This document shows positions 51,711 through 60,676 of a stretch of 64,000 bases of DNA, in pieces. Source of the DNA: Actinomycetota bacterium (GTDB lineage Bacteria; Actinomycetota; Thermoleophilia; Gaiellales; Gaiellaceae); contig PLJC01000015.1 in NCBI GenBank assembly GCA_003139545.1, positions 82,599 to 146,598 of the forward strand, read 5' to 3'. The notes under the pieces were generated by a model. That model made no database searches. It was not told the DNA's origin and worked only from the letters and a program-made list of their open reading frames with translations. Within the stretch, counting starts at the first letter, position 1. Each line of letters begins with the position of its first letter. The position numbers and the translations under genes are program-made.

Positions 51711-52033
51711 GGCGGCACCGTAGCCCCGGTAGCGTGCGAGGTGCCGCCGCCATGCGTTCTGGGACGACCTCTTAACCTCGCTCTGCGCGCAGCGCTGATC
51801 TCGACGATGGGTGTTGCGGAAGCAGGATGCGATGGAGCGAAGAGCAGGCCGCCGAGCGGCGGCGCGACGAGGGCGGTGTCGGCGAGCACGGAGGCCGAGT
51901 TATGCGCGCGACGCGCCGGTGGTCACTGACATCTGGGCGAGATCGCCAAATTCGGCTTGAGGTCAAGGACGGCGATCTCGCTAGGCCATGGTTCCGCGGC
52001 AGTACGCCTGCTTACGAAGCTGGCTCGCGAGCG
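51711..52033. other. Gene-free stretch between EamA and DUF3089 genes
   Basis: 323 bp. A minus-strand stretch around 51889-51760 (LADTALVAPPLGGLLFA) looks transporter-like but has no continuation, so it may be a relic. No repeats or structural RNA seen. Confidence 0.45.
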
Positions 52034-53188
52034 CTATCCGCGGTATGCAGCGGCCTCGTCGCGCACGAGTCGCACGAGGTTGCCGAGCGCGATGTTGACG
52101 TCGAGGACGTGCAGGCCAAGTGACGGGTCGCTCAGCTCTGCAAGTAGCGGCCGCTGGTCGGGGCTTCCCGGCGTGTGCCTGACCTGCAGCCATGTCGCGG
52201 TGCCGGAGGTTCTGCAGACGGCGGTGTATTCGCCCGGGAACGACACCCACGGTGTGCTCACCTGCGGCGTGGAGCTTCCGCCGAGAAACTGCAGAAATAT
52301 GGACGGAACGTACGGGTCGAGGCGCGCTTGTCCGCCGGCTGGGGCGGCTGGGTTGACGCAGGCGATCGCGACGTTCGGCGCCAGCTTGTGCGGTGCGAGC
52401 AGGCTGACGCCGGCGTCCGACGTCGTCCGACCGAATTGGCTGTTCTTCGGGGGCTTACTCGCGAACGTCGAATAGGCGATGACGCACCGGGTCTGCGTGT
52501 TCGAGCTGCAAAGCGGAAGGTGCTTAAAGTCGCCACCGACGGTGCGACCCTTGGCGACAGTGACGTTGCCGCCGAGCAAGAGTGCGGAGATGACATGGTG
52601 GCGTAACGTGGGGTTGTCGTCGACCTGATCCTTGAGCAGCCTGATCAGAATCGACGCACCCTGCGAGTGCCCGATGAACACGATCCCCCGGCGGCCGTTG
52701 TAGTGCGCGAGATAGTTGCGAAACGCCGAGAGCACGCTGTCGTATGCGATCAATGCATCCGCCAGCGTGATGCGGCCCGGATGATTCAGCGCACTCAGGG
52801 TGATCTGCCGGTAGACCGGTGCGTAGACACGACAGACCTGGGAGAACCGCGAGGCTTGCGCGATCGCAACCTCCGCCTGCCGGACCCCAAGCGCGAGGTC
52901 GGAGTTGATCGTCGACTCGTCACTGACCGTCGGGTACACGTAGAAACAGTCGACCTTCGGATCGGGCGTGACGACGGCAGGTTCCGCCTGGGTCGAGCCG
53001 TTGCGTGCGATAGCGGTGGATGCCAGGCCCGCAGTACAGGGATCGTCCGCCATGCCGGGCCGGCACAACCAGGTGGTCCCATAACGGTCGAGCGGCAGGC
53101 CTGAGGGCTTGGCACTCGTCGTCGTGCTGCGTTTCGCCCCGCCACAGCCGCCCAGTACGGCGGCGGCCGCGGCGAATCCCGCGAGCAT
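52034..53188 (-). CDS. DUF3089-family secreted lipase/esterase-like lipoprotein
   Basis: 384 aa from ATG 53188. Lipobox-type N-terminus AAAVLGGCGG. An alpha/beta-hydrolase fold follows with nucleophile in IVFIGHSQGASILIRLL, plus DUF3089 features (DCFYVYPTVS, RVYAPVYRQIT, CVIAYSTFASKPP). Several Cys may form disulfides. Anchored outside the membrane; cleaves an ester of unknown nature. Confidence 0.85.
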   Translation of the reverse strand: MLAGFAAAAAVLGGCGGAKRSTTTSAKPSGLPLDRYGTTWLCRPGMADDPCTAGLASTAIARNGSTQAEPAVVTPDPKVDCFYVYPTVSDESTINSDLALGVRQAEVAIAQASRFSQVCRVYAPVYRQITLSALNHPGRITLADALIAYDSVLSAFRNYLAHYNGRRGIVFIGHSQGASILIRLLKDQVDDNPTLRHHVISALLLGGNVTVAKGRTVGGDFKHLPLCSSNTQTRCVIAYSTFASKPPKNSQFGRTTSDAGVSLLAPHKLAPNVAIACVNPAAPAGGQARLDPYVPSIFLQFLGGSSTPQVSTPWVSFPGEYTAVCRTSGTATWLQVRHTPGSPDQRPLLAELSDPSLGLHVLDVNIALGNLVRLVRDEAAAYRG

Positions 53189-53201
53189 AAGCAGCGCGTT
53201 T

Positions 53202-54038
53202 CTAGACGTCGCGTCTCCATAGCAGAACGGCAGCCGCGGCGATCGTTGCGGCGGTGTACCCGGTGAAGAGCGCCAGACCAGTCCACGGCCCGAGCGTGTG
53301 GTCGGGAACGCCGAACTGCATGATCGCCTGCCCGGCATTGCTGGGTAGATAGGGCGAGATCGCATCGTCCCAGCTCGACGGGAGCAACGTCAGCACCGGC
53401 GGGATCACGAACAGGATTGCCGCGAACGCCGCGATACCGCCGGCGGTGTTTCGAACGATCGCGCCGACCCCGAGACCGAAGAGCCCCACGAGAGTGAGGT
53501 ACAGCGCGCCGCCGACGACCACGCGGGCGACGCCGGGATCCGAGAACGACAGCGAAATGTCGCGACCGAACAAGGTGTGGCCCGCGAGGATCGACTGAGC
53601 GGAGAAGAACCCGATCAGCGTTGCGGGAACGCTGACGATCAGGGTGACCGTCCCGTAGACGCCGGCCTTGGCCCATAGGACCGATAGCCGTTTCGGGACG
53701 GCGATGAACGTCGCGCGGATCATCCCGGTCGAGTACTCGCCGGTGATCATGAGAACGCCGAGCACCCCGATCGCCAACTGCGCCACGCCGACGCCGATCA
53801 AGGTCGGCTCCAACGGGTTGAAGGCCAGCTTGTCCTGGAGGCTCATCGTCGACCAGCGAACCGCGTTGATCACCGCAGGGGTGATCGCGAAGACGATCGT
53901 CGCTCCGATACCGACGACGAAGGTGTAAACCGTCGAGCGAAGCGAGCGGAACTTCGTCCATTCGGACAGCACCACACGTGCCTGCGTGACATGACCCACG
54001 TAGGCTGGCGGACACGCTGGGATGGCGGCAGCGTTCAT
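53202..54038 (-). CDS. ABC-2-type transporter permease (no ATPase nearby)
   Basis: 278 aa from ATG 54038 (an in-frame ATG at 54086 is also possible). N-terminal VLSEWTKFRSLRSTVYTF and GEYSTGMIRATFIAVPKR are hallmarks of ABC-2 permeases of this type; six helices. The ATPase gene that normally precedes it would lie just where att copy 4 occurs (54151), so it may have been lost at the island junction. Confidence 0.85.
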   Translation of the reverse strand: MNAAAIPACPPAYVGHVTQARVVLSEWTKFRSLRSTVYTFVVGIGATIVFAITPAVINAVRWSTMSLQDKLAFNPLEPTLIGVGVAQLAIGVLGVLMITGEYSTGMIRATFIAVPKRLSVLWAKAGVYGTVTLIVSVPATLIGFFSAQSILAGHTLFGRDISLSFSDPGVARVVVGGALYLTLVGLFGLGVGAIVRNTAGGIAAFAAILFVIPPVLTLLPSSWDDAISPYLPSNAGQAIMQFGVPDHTLGPWTGLALFTGYTAATIAAAAVLLWRRDV

Positions 54039-54150
54039 GCGCGGTGACACTTGAAGGTAGCGATAACCCGTCGTCGCCTGCCCCAAGAGGAAGCGCGATC
54101 TCCTGCGGCGCCGTAACCGCCGGTATACGCGATGCGCATCTATCGACCGG

Positions 54151-54192
54151 CTTCCTAAACCGTGTGCGGCCGTTCGATCCGGTCCGGGGGCA
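54151..54192 (+). repeat. att copy 4
   Basis: Core TTCCTAAACCGTGTGC, T arm GGCCG-TTCGATC-CGGTC (one G-U pair), acceptor CGGGGGC plus A, then CTAGCCGC exactly as after copy 6. Separates island 3 from the giant repeat-protein gene. Confidence 0.88.
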
Positions 54193-54289
54193 CTAGCCGC
54201 AGGGCCTTTCGGGAAGCGGGCTCACGAGCGTGTAGTGTCTCGTTGGCCGCGTCGGGTTCCTGGCAGGGGTGTCAGGCGAGGTTCGAACC

Positions 54290-57200
54290 ATGACGCGCTC
54301 AAGCGGCAAATCCGGGGACCTGCGCCCTACCCATGGGAAGGACGCACGGCGCGTTGTCACGGCCTGGGCGGCCGTGGCGCTCGCAGGAGCTGTGCTCGCG
54401 ATCGCACTGGCCGGAGCAACTCCGGCGGTCGCGGGCCCCGCCTTCCCCTGGGCCGCCACCGAAGCTCCGGTTCCGAGCGGAGCCGCGTCAAGCCCCTTTG
54501 CTTTTCCGGACACTTTTATCCAGGAACAATGCATCTCGGACTCGACCTGCATCGCCGTCGGTTCCTACAAGGACACAGGCGGCAACACCTGGGGCCTGAT
54601 CGAGAAGCTTTCCGGCGGAACGTGGAGCGCGACCGCTGCACCAGAGCCTGCCGATGCGAACTCGCCGAGCTATGCCGGGCTGAACTCGGTCTCCTGCACG
54701 TCGGCCACGGCGTGCACGGCGGTTGGCGACTACATGAATGACCTGGGCCACTCGGCGGCTCTCGTCGTCACCCTCTCCGGAACGACCTGGACGGCCGCCG
54801 CTGCGCCCCAGCCGTCGGGCAGCGACGACGGCAACACGAGGTTGTCCTCGGTCTCCTGCACCGCGGCCACGGCCTGTACCGCGGTCGGGGCCGACGCCAC
54901 CTCGGCGACGAGCTCCGACGGATTCACCGACACCCTGTCGGGAACGACATGGACTCCGGCGCAGGTTGGACTGCCCTCGAACGCGGCCGCGACGAACCGG
55001 ACCGGCAGCCTCGTTCAGGTCTCGTGCACTTCCGACACGACGTGCACCGCCGTCGGCTCGTATAAGGACTCGTCGGGCCACACGGCCCCGCTCATCGACA
55101 CGCTTTCGAGCTCGTGGGCTGCCGTCGAGGCTTCCTTGCCCGGCGACAGCGGCACCGACGGCGACGGACAGTTGAACGCAAGCCTGGTATCGGTTTCCTG
55201 CACCGCGGCAACCGCGTGCACGGCAGTCGGCTCGTACAACGACTCGAGCACGGTCAACTCCCGCGGCGGCTATGTCTGGGGCCTGATCGACAGTCTTTCA
55301 GGGACGACGTGGAGCGCTGTCTCGGCACCCGAGCCTGGCGGCGCCGGCACCGACACCCTCGGAAACCAGGGCGCGCAGCTGGTTTCTGTCTCGTGCAGCT
55401 CGGCGACGTGGTGCGCCGCAGTTGGTGGATTCCAGGACTCGACCGTCGGCCCAGGCTTTGCCTACGGCTTGATTGACACCGGCTCGGGTACCTCGTGGAG
55501 CGGCGACGCGGCGCCACAGCCCGCGGGCGCCGGCACGGACCTGGACGGTGAGGAAAATTCAGGACTCGTCTCCGTTTCGTGCGACTCGGACACGTACTGC
55601 GCCGCTGCGGGCTCCTACTACGATGCGAGCGCCCACCACCTGGGCTACCTCATTGACCTAGAGTCGGGCACGCCGACTGCCACAGGGGCACCGACACCGT
55701 CGAACACCGCGTACTCGCCGCTCAACACCATCTCGTGCACGGACGAGAACTACTGCGGCGCCGGCGGCACCTACGGAGACACGGGCGGCAATATCCAGGG
55801 ACTCTTGGAGCTCGGTGAGACGACCCAGGGCGCTCCCGGGCCGGCAACGCAGCTTGTCTTTTCGACCGAGCCCGCCGGGGCGACCGTCGGCGGCGCGTTC
55901 ACAACCCAGCCGGTCGTGACCGTCGAGGACGCGAGCGGCGACGTCATCACCAGCGACAGCTCGACCGTGAGCCTCTCGATCGCCTCGGGAACGCCGACCT
56001 CCGGAGGCCCCGGCGCACTCTCCGGCTGTAGCCCAAACGAAAGCTTGGGCGTGATCACCTTCAGCGGCTGTCAGATCGGCACAACCGGCACGGCTTATGA
56101 GCTGGACGCCACCGACGGGAGCCTGACGGCTGCCACGAGCGCCGCGTTCAACGTCACCGCCGCCACGCCGCTGCCGCACGTGACGAGCTTCTCGCCTCTA
56201 TCGGGGGTGGCCGGAACGCATGTCACGCTGGTTGGAACGGGCTTGGCCGACGCGACCGAGGTCGACTTCACGGGCAGCTCCGCGCCGGCCACGATTGACT
56301 CCGACACTGCGACGAAGATCGTCGTCGAGGTGCCGCAGGACGCGACTCTCGGTCCGCTCACGGTGAAGAACGTTTCCGGCCCGGCGGTCACGACTGCATC
56401 GTTCAAGCCGTTGCCGAAGATCACGTCGCTCGACGCATATGACGGGCAGACGCTGAATACCGTCGTGATCACCGGGACGAACCTCACCGGCGTCACCGGC
56501 GTGAAGTTCGGCACGACGCACGCGTCGTTCACGACGTCCGCTGCGACGCAGGTTTCTGCGACGGTACCTGCCGGCTTCTCCAGCGGCAAGGTGAGCGTGA
56601 CCACGCCGGACGGGACGACGGTTTCGACGGGGACCTACTCGATCACGAAGGTGACCGGGATGACGCCTACATCGGGCGCCGCGGGCGCGATCGTGACGAT
56701 TACCGGCCAGGGGCTCGGCTCGGCGACGAGCGTCGCATTCTCGGGCGCACCGCCCCAGGCCCTCATGGGGCCGGCGACGCCGACCGCGATCAAGGTCGCC
56801 GTCCCCGCGAGCTCCGCATTGGACGGTCCGCTCACCGTGCACACGCCGAACATCGACATCGGGGGCATCGCCACGTCGGCGTCGTTCAAGCTGCTTCCGA
56901 AGATCACCTCGCTCGCACCGTCGCCGGCGCATGCAAGCTCGAGCGTGGTCGTCGCCGGCTCGAATTTCGAGCCCACGGGCCTCGCGCCTACGGTCAAGCT
57001 CGGTGCGACGGTGCTCACGCCGGTCAGCCCGAGCGGAACTGGATTCACGGTCGCACTGCCGGCGAACGTTGTCACGGGCACTCTGACCGTCATCACTCCC
57101 GATGGCTCGACGACCACGAAGCTGAACGTCGTCCCGACCATCAGCGGCGGGCCGACGCCGCGCCATGGCGCGGCGGGCACGCCGGTGTCGTTGACGGGCT

Positions 57201-58363
57201 TGACCTTCACGGGCACGTCGAGCGTGAAGTTCGCCAACGGCGTGGCGGCCCCGTTCGTGCTCACCGGCACGCTCGGGTCGCCGCAGACATTGAGCTTCAA
57301 GGTGCCGGCGACTGCGGCGAGCGGTCCGATAACGGTCACGAACGCGGGCGGCTCAACTGCGACTGCCGGTGACTTCACCGTAGATCCGCACATCACGAGC
57401 TTCACGCCGGGGAGCGCGGCTCAGGGCGCGACCGTCACGGTGACGGGCACCGGCTTCGGCTTGAACGGCGACACACGCGCGATCCACGTCGGCACGGTCG
57501 CCGCCACCTCGGTCACCTGGGTCTCACCGACGAGCGTGAAGTTCCAGATCCCGAACGGCGCGCCCGTGAGCGACAAGATCCACATCGCGGTCAACGGTGG
57601 CGCCACCGCCGACTCTGCGACGAACTTGAAGGTGACTGCGACGATCGCCTCCTTCACGCCGACGCACGGGCCCGCGGGAACGCCGGTGGTCATCACGGGC
57701 TCCGGCTTCACCGGCGCGACCGGGGTCACGTTCCACGGCATAGCGGCGAGCTCGTTCCACGTGGACAGCGCGACGCAGGTCACCGCCACCGTTCCGTCCG
57801 GAACGACCCCCGGCGCGATCACCGTCACGCGGCCGACCGCACCGACGACGCTCACGTCCGCAACGAACTTCGATAACACGGCGGCGATCACGAATCTGTC
57901 CGAGACCAGCGGTCACGCGGGCGACGACATCACGGTCACCGGCACCGATCTGACGGGCGCGACGACGGTGACGTTCGGGGGAGGCGCCACCGCGACTGCG
58001 ACGAGCGTCACTGCGACCTCGCTGCACGTCACCGTTCCGGCCGCCGCGCAGACGGGTGCGATTACCGTGACGACGCCGCTCGGCGATGCCGTCTCTGGCG
58101 ACGACTTCACAATGGAGCCGGCGATCGACAGCTTCTCGCCCGGGGACGGGGCGCCTGGCACGAGCGTCGTCATCACCGGGTCGGGATTCACGGGCGCAAC
58201 GGATGTTGCATTCGGCGGCGTGTCCGTCGGGGACGGGAACTTCAGCGTCGACAGCGCGACGCAGATCACCGCGACGGTTCCCGCGGGAGCCGCCACCGGC
58301 ATCGTCACGGTGCAGACTCCCGGCGGCAGCGCCGAGAGCGCGGATTCATTCACCGTCGACTAG
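54290..58363 (+). CDS. Giant secreted repeat protein: eight-repeat propeller-like domain plus nine IPT/TIG repeats
   Basis: 1357 aa from ATG 54290. A signal segment (about residues 23-48) is followed by eight repeats of 50-65 residues built on SVSCTSATACTAVGSY ... GTTWSA ... APEP, each with a Cys pair, likely beta-propeller blades. A bacterial Ig-like segment comes next (PATQLVFSTEPAGATVGGAF). From about residue 620, nine IPT/TIG repeats follow, each starting like ITSFSPLSGVAGTHVTL. No C-terminal anchor or sorting signal is visible, so it is either released or held by another factor. Probably an adhesin or surface-layer component; this is inference. Confidence 0.85.
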   Translation: MTRSSGKSGDLRPTHGKDARRVVTAWAAVALAGAVLAIALAGATPAVAGPAFPWAATEAPVPSGAASSPFAFPDTFIQEQCISDSTCIAVGSYKDTGGNTWGLIEKLSGGTWSATAAPEPADANSPSYAGLNSVSCTSATACTAVGDYMNDLGHSAALVVTLSGTTWTAAAAPQPSGSDDGNTRLSSVSCTAATACTAVGADATSATSSDGFTDTLSGTTWTPAQVGLPSNAAATNRTGSLVQVSCTSDTTCTAVGSYKDSSGHTAPLIDTLSSSWAAVEASLPGDSGTDGDGQLNASLVSVSCTAATACTAVGSYNDSSTVNSRGGYVWGLIDSLSGTTWSAVSAPEPGGAGTDTLGNQGAQLVSVSCSSATWCAAVGGFQDSTVGPGFAYGLIDTGSGTSWSGDAAPQPAGAGTDLDGEENSGLVSVSCDSDTYCAAAGSYYDASAHHLGYLIDLESGTPTATGAPTPSNTAYSPLNTISCTDENYCGAGGTYGDTGGNIQGLLELGETTQGAPGPATQLVFSTEPAGATVGGAFTTQPVVTVEDASGDVITSDSSTVSLSIASGTPTSGGPGALSGCSPNESLGVITFSGCQIGTTGTAYELDATDGSLTAATSAAFNVTAATPLPHVTSFSPLSGVAGTHVTLVGTGLADATEVDFTGSSAPATIDSDTATKIVVEVPQDATLGPLTVKNVSGPAVTTASFKPLPKITSLDAYDGQTLNTVVITGTNLTGVTGVKFGTTHASFTTSAATQVSATVPAGFSSGKVSVTTPDGTTVSTGTYSITKVTGMTPTSGAAGAIVTITGQGLGSATSVAFSGAPPQALMGPATPTAIKVAVPASSALDGPLTVHTPNIDIGGIATSASFKLLPKITSLAPSPAHASSSVVVAGSNFEPTGLAPTVKLGATVLTPVSPSGTGFTVALPANVVTGTLTVITPDGSTTTKLNVVPTISGGPTPRHGAAGTPVSLTGLTFTGTSSVKFANGVAAPFVLTGTLGSPQTLSFKVPATAASGPITVTNAGGSTATAGDFTVDPHITSFTPGSAAQGATVTVTGTGFGLNGDTRAIHVGTVAATSVTWVSPTSVKFQIPNGAPVSDKIHIAVNGGATADSATNLKVTATIASFTPTHGPAGTPVVITGSGFTGATGVTFHGIAASSFHVDSATQVTATVPSGTTPGAITVTRPTAPTTLTSATNFDNTAAITNLSETSGHAGDDITVTGTDLTGATTVTFGGGATATATSVTATSLHVTVPAAAQTGAITVTTPLGDAVSGDDFTMEPAIDSFSPGDGAPGTSVVITGSGFTGATDVAFGGVSVGDGNFSVDSATQITATVPAGAATGIVTVQTPGGSAESADSFTVD

Positions 58364-58600
58364 TTCGTCCATTCGAACGGGCTCGGCCAGACATATCTGT
58401 CGTCCAACCCCTGGGGATGTGCAGCGCCGACGAAGCCCAGGCTGCGATGGCCGCCTGGCCGGGCAGCAGTGGGCCGAGCTTCTTCACGTGCGCGGCGAGG
58501 CGGCGATAGCGACCGCCGTCTTCTCGGGGGACAGTGCGGGGGCCGTTGCGGTCTGGGTCTACGGGGCGAACGCAGCCGTATGCGAAGCGCACAGATCCAC

Positions 58601-58642
58601 CGGTTTCCTAAACCGTGTGCCCAAGTTCGCTTGGCGGGGGCA
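58601..58642 (+). repeat. att copy 5
   Basis: Core TTCCTAAACCGTGTGC, then CCAAG-TTCG-CTTGG (T loop three bases shorter than copy 2) and CGGGGGC plus A. Same subtype as copy 2. The surrounding 58364-58659 stretch has no gene. Confidence 0.85.
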
Positions 58643-58659
58643 TTTGGCGTCGCCGAGAC

Positions 58660-59034
58660 TCAGTTGGCGACGTCACCTACAACGCGCGCTAGGCCTTTGC
58701 TGAATATCTCCTCATCGACTGCGTTGTGACGGCTGACGACCGTCCTGGACGTCGCATGCCAGCCCTTCGGCGATGTGTTGTGAGCGAGGAACGTCTTCGC
58801 CACCATGCGCGCGGTACGGCATGAGACGCCTCTGGCCGTGAGGTTGTTCAGCGCTGCGCGACCCTCGTTGTGAGTGCCGGGAGTGGTGTAGCTCACGCTG
58901 CCACAGTTCGAGGCCGCCGCAGCGCTTGCCGGCGGCGTGCTCGCAAGCGCGCCAGTGGCGAGCAGCACGATCATCACGGCGCTCTTGAGATTGGGTGTCG
59001 TCGATGGAGATCTCGAGCGACCGCGCCTGCTCAC
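58660..59034 (-). CDS. Small secreted protein, 124 aa
   Basis: GTG 59034 overlaps the preceding stop (GTGA). Signal peptide (AVMIVLLATGALASTPPASA), then a soluble domain with two Cys (SNCGSVSY, GVSCRTARMVAKTF). The pattern of a short exported domain ending in GWHATSRTVVSRHN recalls small actinobacterial secreted proteins of unknown role. Last of four co-linear secreted-protein genes. Confidence 0.65.
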   Translation of the reverse strand: MSRRGRSRSPSTTPNLKSAVMIVLLATGALASTPPASAAAASNCGSVSYTTPGTHNEGRAALNNLTARGVSCRTARMVAKTFLAHNTSPKGWHATSRTVVSRHNAVDEEIFSKGLARVVGDVAN

Positions 59035-59396
59035 TTCGTCTCGCGCGCCGTGATCCTGCCTTTGCCGTCGATGCAGCGCACGCTCGAGCCCTTGACCGTA
59101 CAGGAGAAGCCGAGGTAGTTCTTCCCCGTCTTCGAGCCGGTGGCCGCGAGGACGGTCAGGACCTCGTCGGCCCGCAGACACCTGGGGCCGCCGGACGTCT
59201 TGACATCGACGAAGCTTCGCTTGGTGAACGCACTCTTGGTGATGTTCGGACAGCTGGCGCTTGCCACCTTGACGCTCGCTCCGGCGGAGGCGGCCACCAC
59301 CCCTGCCAGCACAACGGACGCAACGAGACACACGAGCCAATAGGTTCCTGTCCCTTCCACGCGCGTTCCCTCCTGCGTCGTTGGCCCGATCCTCAT
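59031..59396 (-). CDS. Small secreted protein, 121 aa
   Basis: ATG 59396, ATGA overlap with the gene before it. Membrane-type signal (YWLVCLVASVVLAGVVAAS) and a domain with four Cys (ASCPNITKS, RCLRADE, FSCTVKGSSVRC), likely two disulfides. Not recognised. Confidence 0.65.
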   Translation of the reverse strand: MRIGPTTQEGTRVEGTGTYWLVCLVASVVLAGVVAASAGASVKVASASCPNITKSAFTKRSFVDVKTSGGPRCLRADEVLTVLAATGSKTGKNYLGFSCTVKGSSVRCIDGKGRITARETK

Positions 59397-59848
59397 CCGA
59401 CCTTCCAGGCGATCTTCCCGTTGTACTCGTACTCGAGCGTCGAGACGGTCTTACCCTTCGGAACCGAGAAGCCCAGCCATCCTTCGGTGCAATGCAGCCG
59501 CGGCAGCGGCTTCGGCACGATCGCCGGCGACTTCGCCACAGCAGTCGACTCGTGGACGATCCCGCCATGCGCAAGGCTCAAGCTGAAGAACGACGGTTCG
59601 ATCGCCGTGTCCGCGGGCGTGTGCGCGCTCGCGCAGACCTTCATCTGGAAGTTCGCGACCGGCTTCGACAAGGTCGGCGCGACATAGGCCTTGAGCGTGA
59701 AGTAGTTCCCGGTAGGGCTCGTACGCTCGGCGGGAAGCTTCAGCTTCACCCCTCGCGCGACGGACGCCGACGTCATCGGCGCCAGCGACAGCGCCACGAC
59801 CGCGACGCCGGCGAGGAACACGATGCCCATACGTGTCAGCTTCGACAT
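59393..59848 (-). CDS. Small secreted protein, 151 aa
   Basis: ATG 59848, 5 bp after the upstream stop. Signal segment (GIVFLAGVAVVALSLAP), then a beta-rich domain with two Cys (MKVCASAHTP, RLHCTEGWLG). Ends in YEYNGKIAWKVG. No family assigned. Confidence 0.65.
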   Translation of the reverse strand: MSKLTRMGIVFLAGVAVVALSLAPMTSASVARGVKLKLPAERTSPTGNYFTLKAYVAPTLSKPVANFQMKVCASAHTPADTAIEPSFFSLSLAHGGIVHESTAVAKSPAIVPKPLPRLHCTEGWLGFSVPKGKTVSTLEYEYNGKIAWKVG

Positions 59849-59853
59849 GCTGC

Positions 59854-60492
59854 CTAGTGAGCGAATGCGTGGCAGCTCGACCATGACCCGGTGAAATGCA
59901 CTGGTTTAGTGGCGCTGCCACTGGCTAGCGGATCGGAGGAAACTCGTGGGCTCCCTGACGGCACGAGGTTGGCGCTAAAGGAGCCGTCGTTGCCCTTCGC
60001 CTTCAAGCTGACGGTTCCGGAAATGGACGACCAGTTATACGTTTTCGTCCCCGCCGTCAGTTGGAACGAGACGGTGTTCACGAAGTCCGTCTTGTTGATC
60101 GGGGCGAGAGACTCGGTCTTTCCGTCACTTTCAACATTGACGTTGCCCTCGACGGCTGTCTCTACCTTGGTGTGCCCGTTCAACGGGAGCTTCACGTTGA
60201 AGAAGTTGATGAGGACCTGCGTCGAGACCACCCCGACCTGGCATCCATAGGCAGGGACACCGAGGGTTCCCTTTCCCTCTTGCGGCACCTTCAACGTCCC
60301 TGCTACCTGGCCAGTGACCTTGAACGTGCCGATCGTGCCGCCCGACGAGGCCGCTGCCGTCGCCATCACGGCTGGCGCGAGCACCAACGAGCACAGTGCC
60401 GTGGAGGCGGCCACGGTCGCGCGCAGCGCTCGCGTGGTCACTCGCGGCCGTGGGCTGAGCTGCGATGAGCTGTGGTCATCAAGTGGGCGCAT
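59854..60492 (-). CDS. Secreted beta-rich protein, 212 aa
   Basis: ATG 60492. Signal region (ATVAASTALCSLVLAPAV), then a beta-sandwich-like domain (GTIGTFKVTGQVAGTLKVPQ, VSFQLTAGTKTYNWSSISG). First gene of the four-gene secreted cluster lying between att copies 5 and 6. Function unknown. Confidence 0.65.
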   Translation of the reverse strand: MRPLDDHSSSQLSPRPRVTTRALRATVAASTALCSLVLAPAVMATAAASSGGTIGTFKVTGQVAGTLKVPQEGKGTLGVPAYGCQVGVVSTQVLINFFNVKLPLNGHTKVETAVEGNVNVESDGKTESLAPINKTDFVNTVSFQLTAGTKTYNWSSISGTVSLKAKGNDGSFSANLVPSGSPRVSSDPLASGSATKPVHFTGSWSSCHAFAH

Positions 60493-60583
60493 GCAAATTC
60501 TCTTCTGGAGAGGTTGCGAAACCGGTTGCCCACCTGGATGACGCACGAAGAGCTTAGCCTCGATCGCTCAGGAAAACCATCCA

Positions 60584-60624
60584 TTCCTAAACCGTGTGCG
60601 GCCGTTCGATCCAGCCCGGGGGCA
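60584..60624 (+). repeat. att copy 6
   Basis: Core TTCCTAAACCGTGTGC, T arm GGCCG-TTCGATC-CAGCC (one mismatch), CGGGGGC plus A, followed by CTAGCCGC as in copy 4. Last copy seen in the window. Confidence 0.87.
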
Positions 60625-60676
60625 CTAGCCGCGTTGACCGCCTTACGACGAAACAAGCCCCAGCGGGTAGCGATCG

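Noticed and set aside
54151-54192. Extra complete tRNA-Arg genes at the att copies
   Set aside because: Only the anticodon-loop-to-3' part is present at copies 2 to 6; acceptor 5' strand and D arm are missing.
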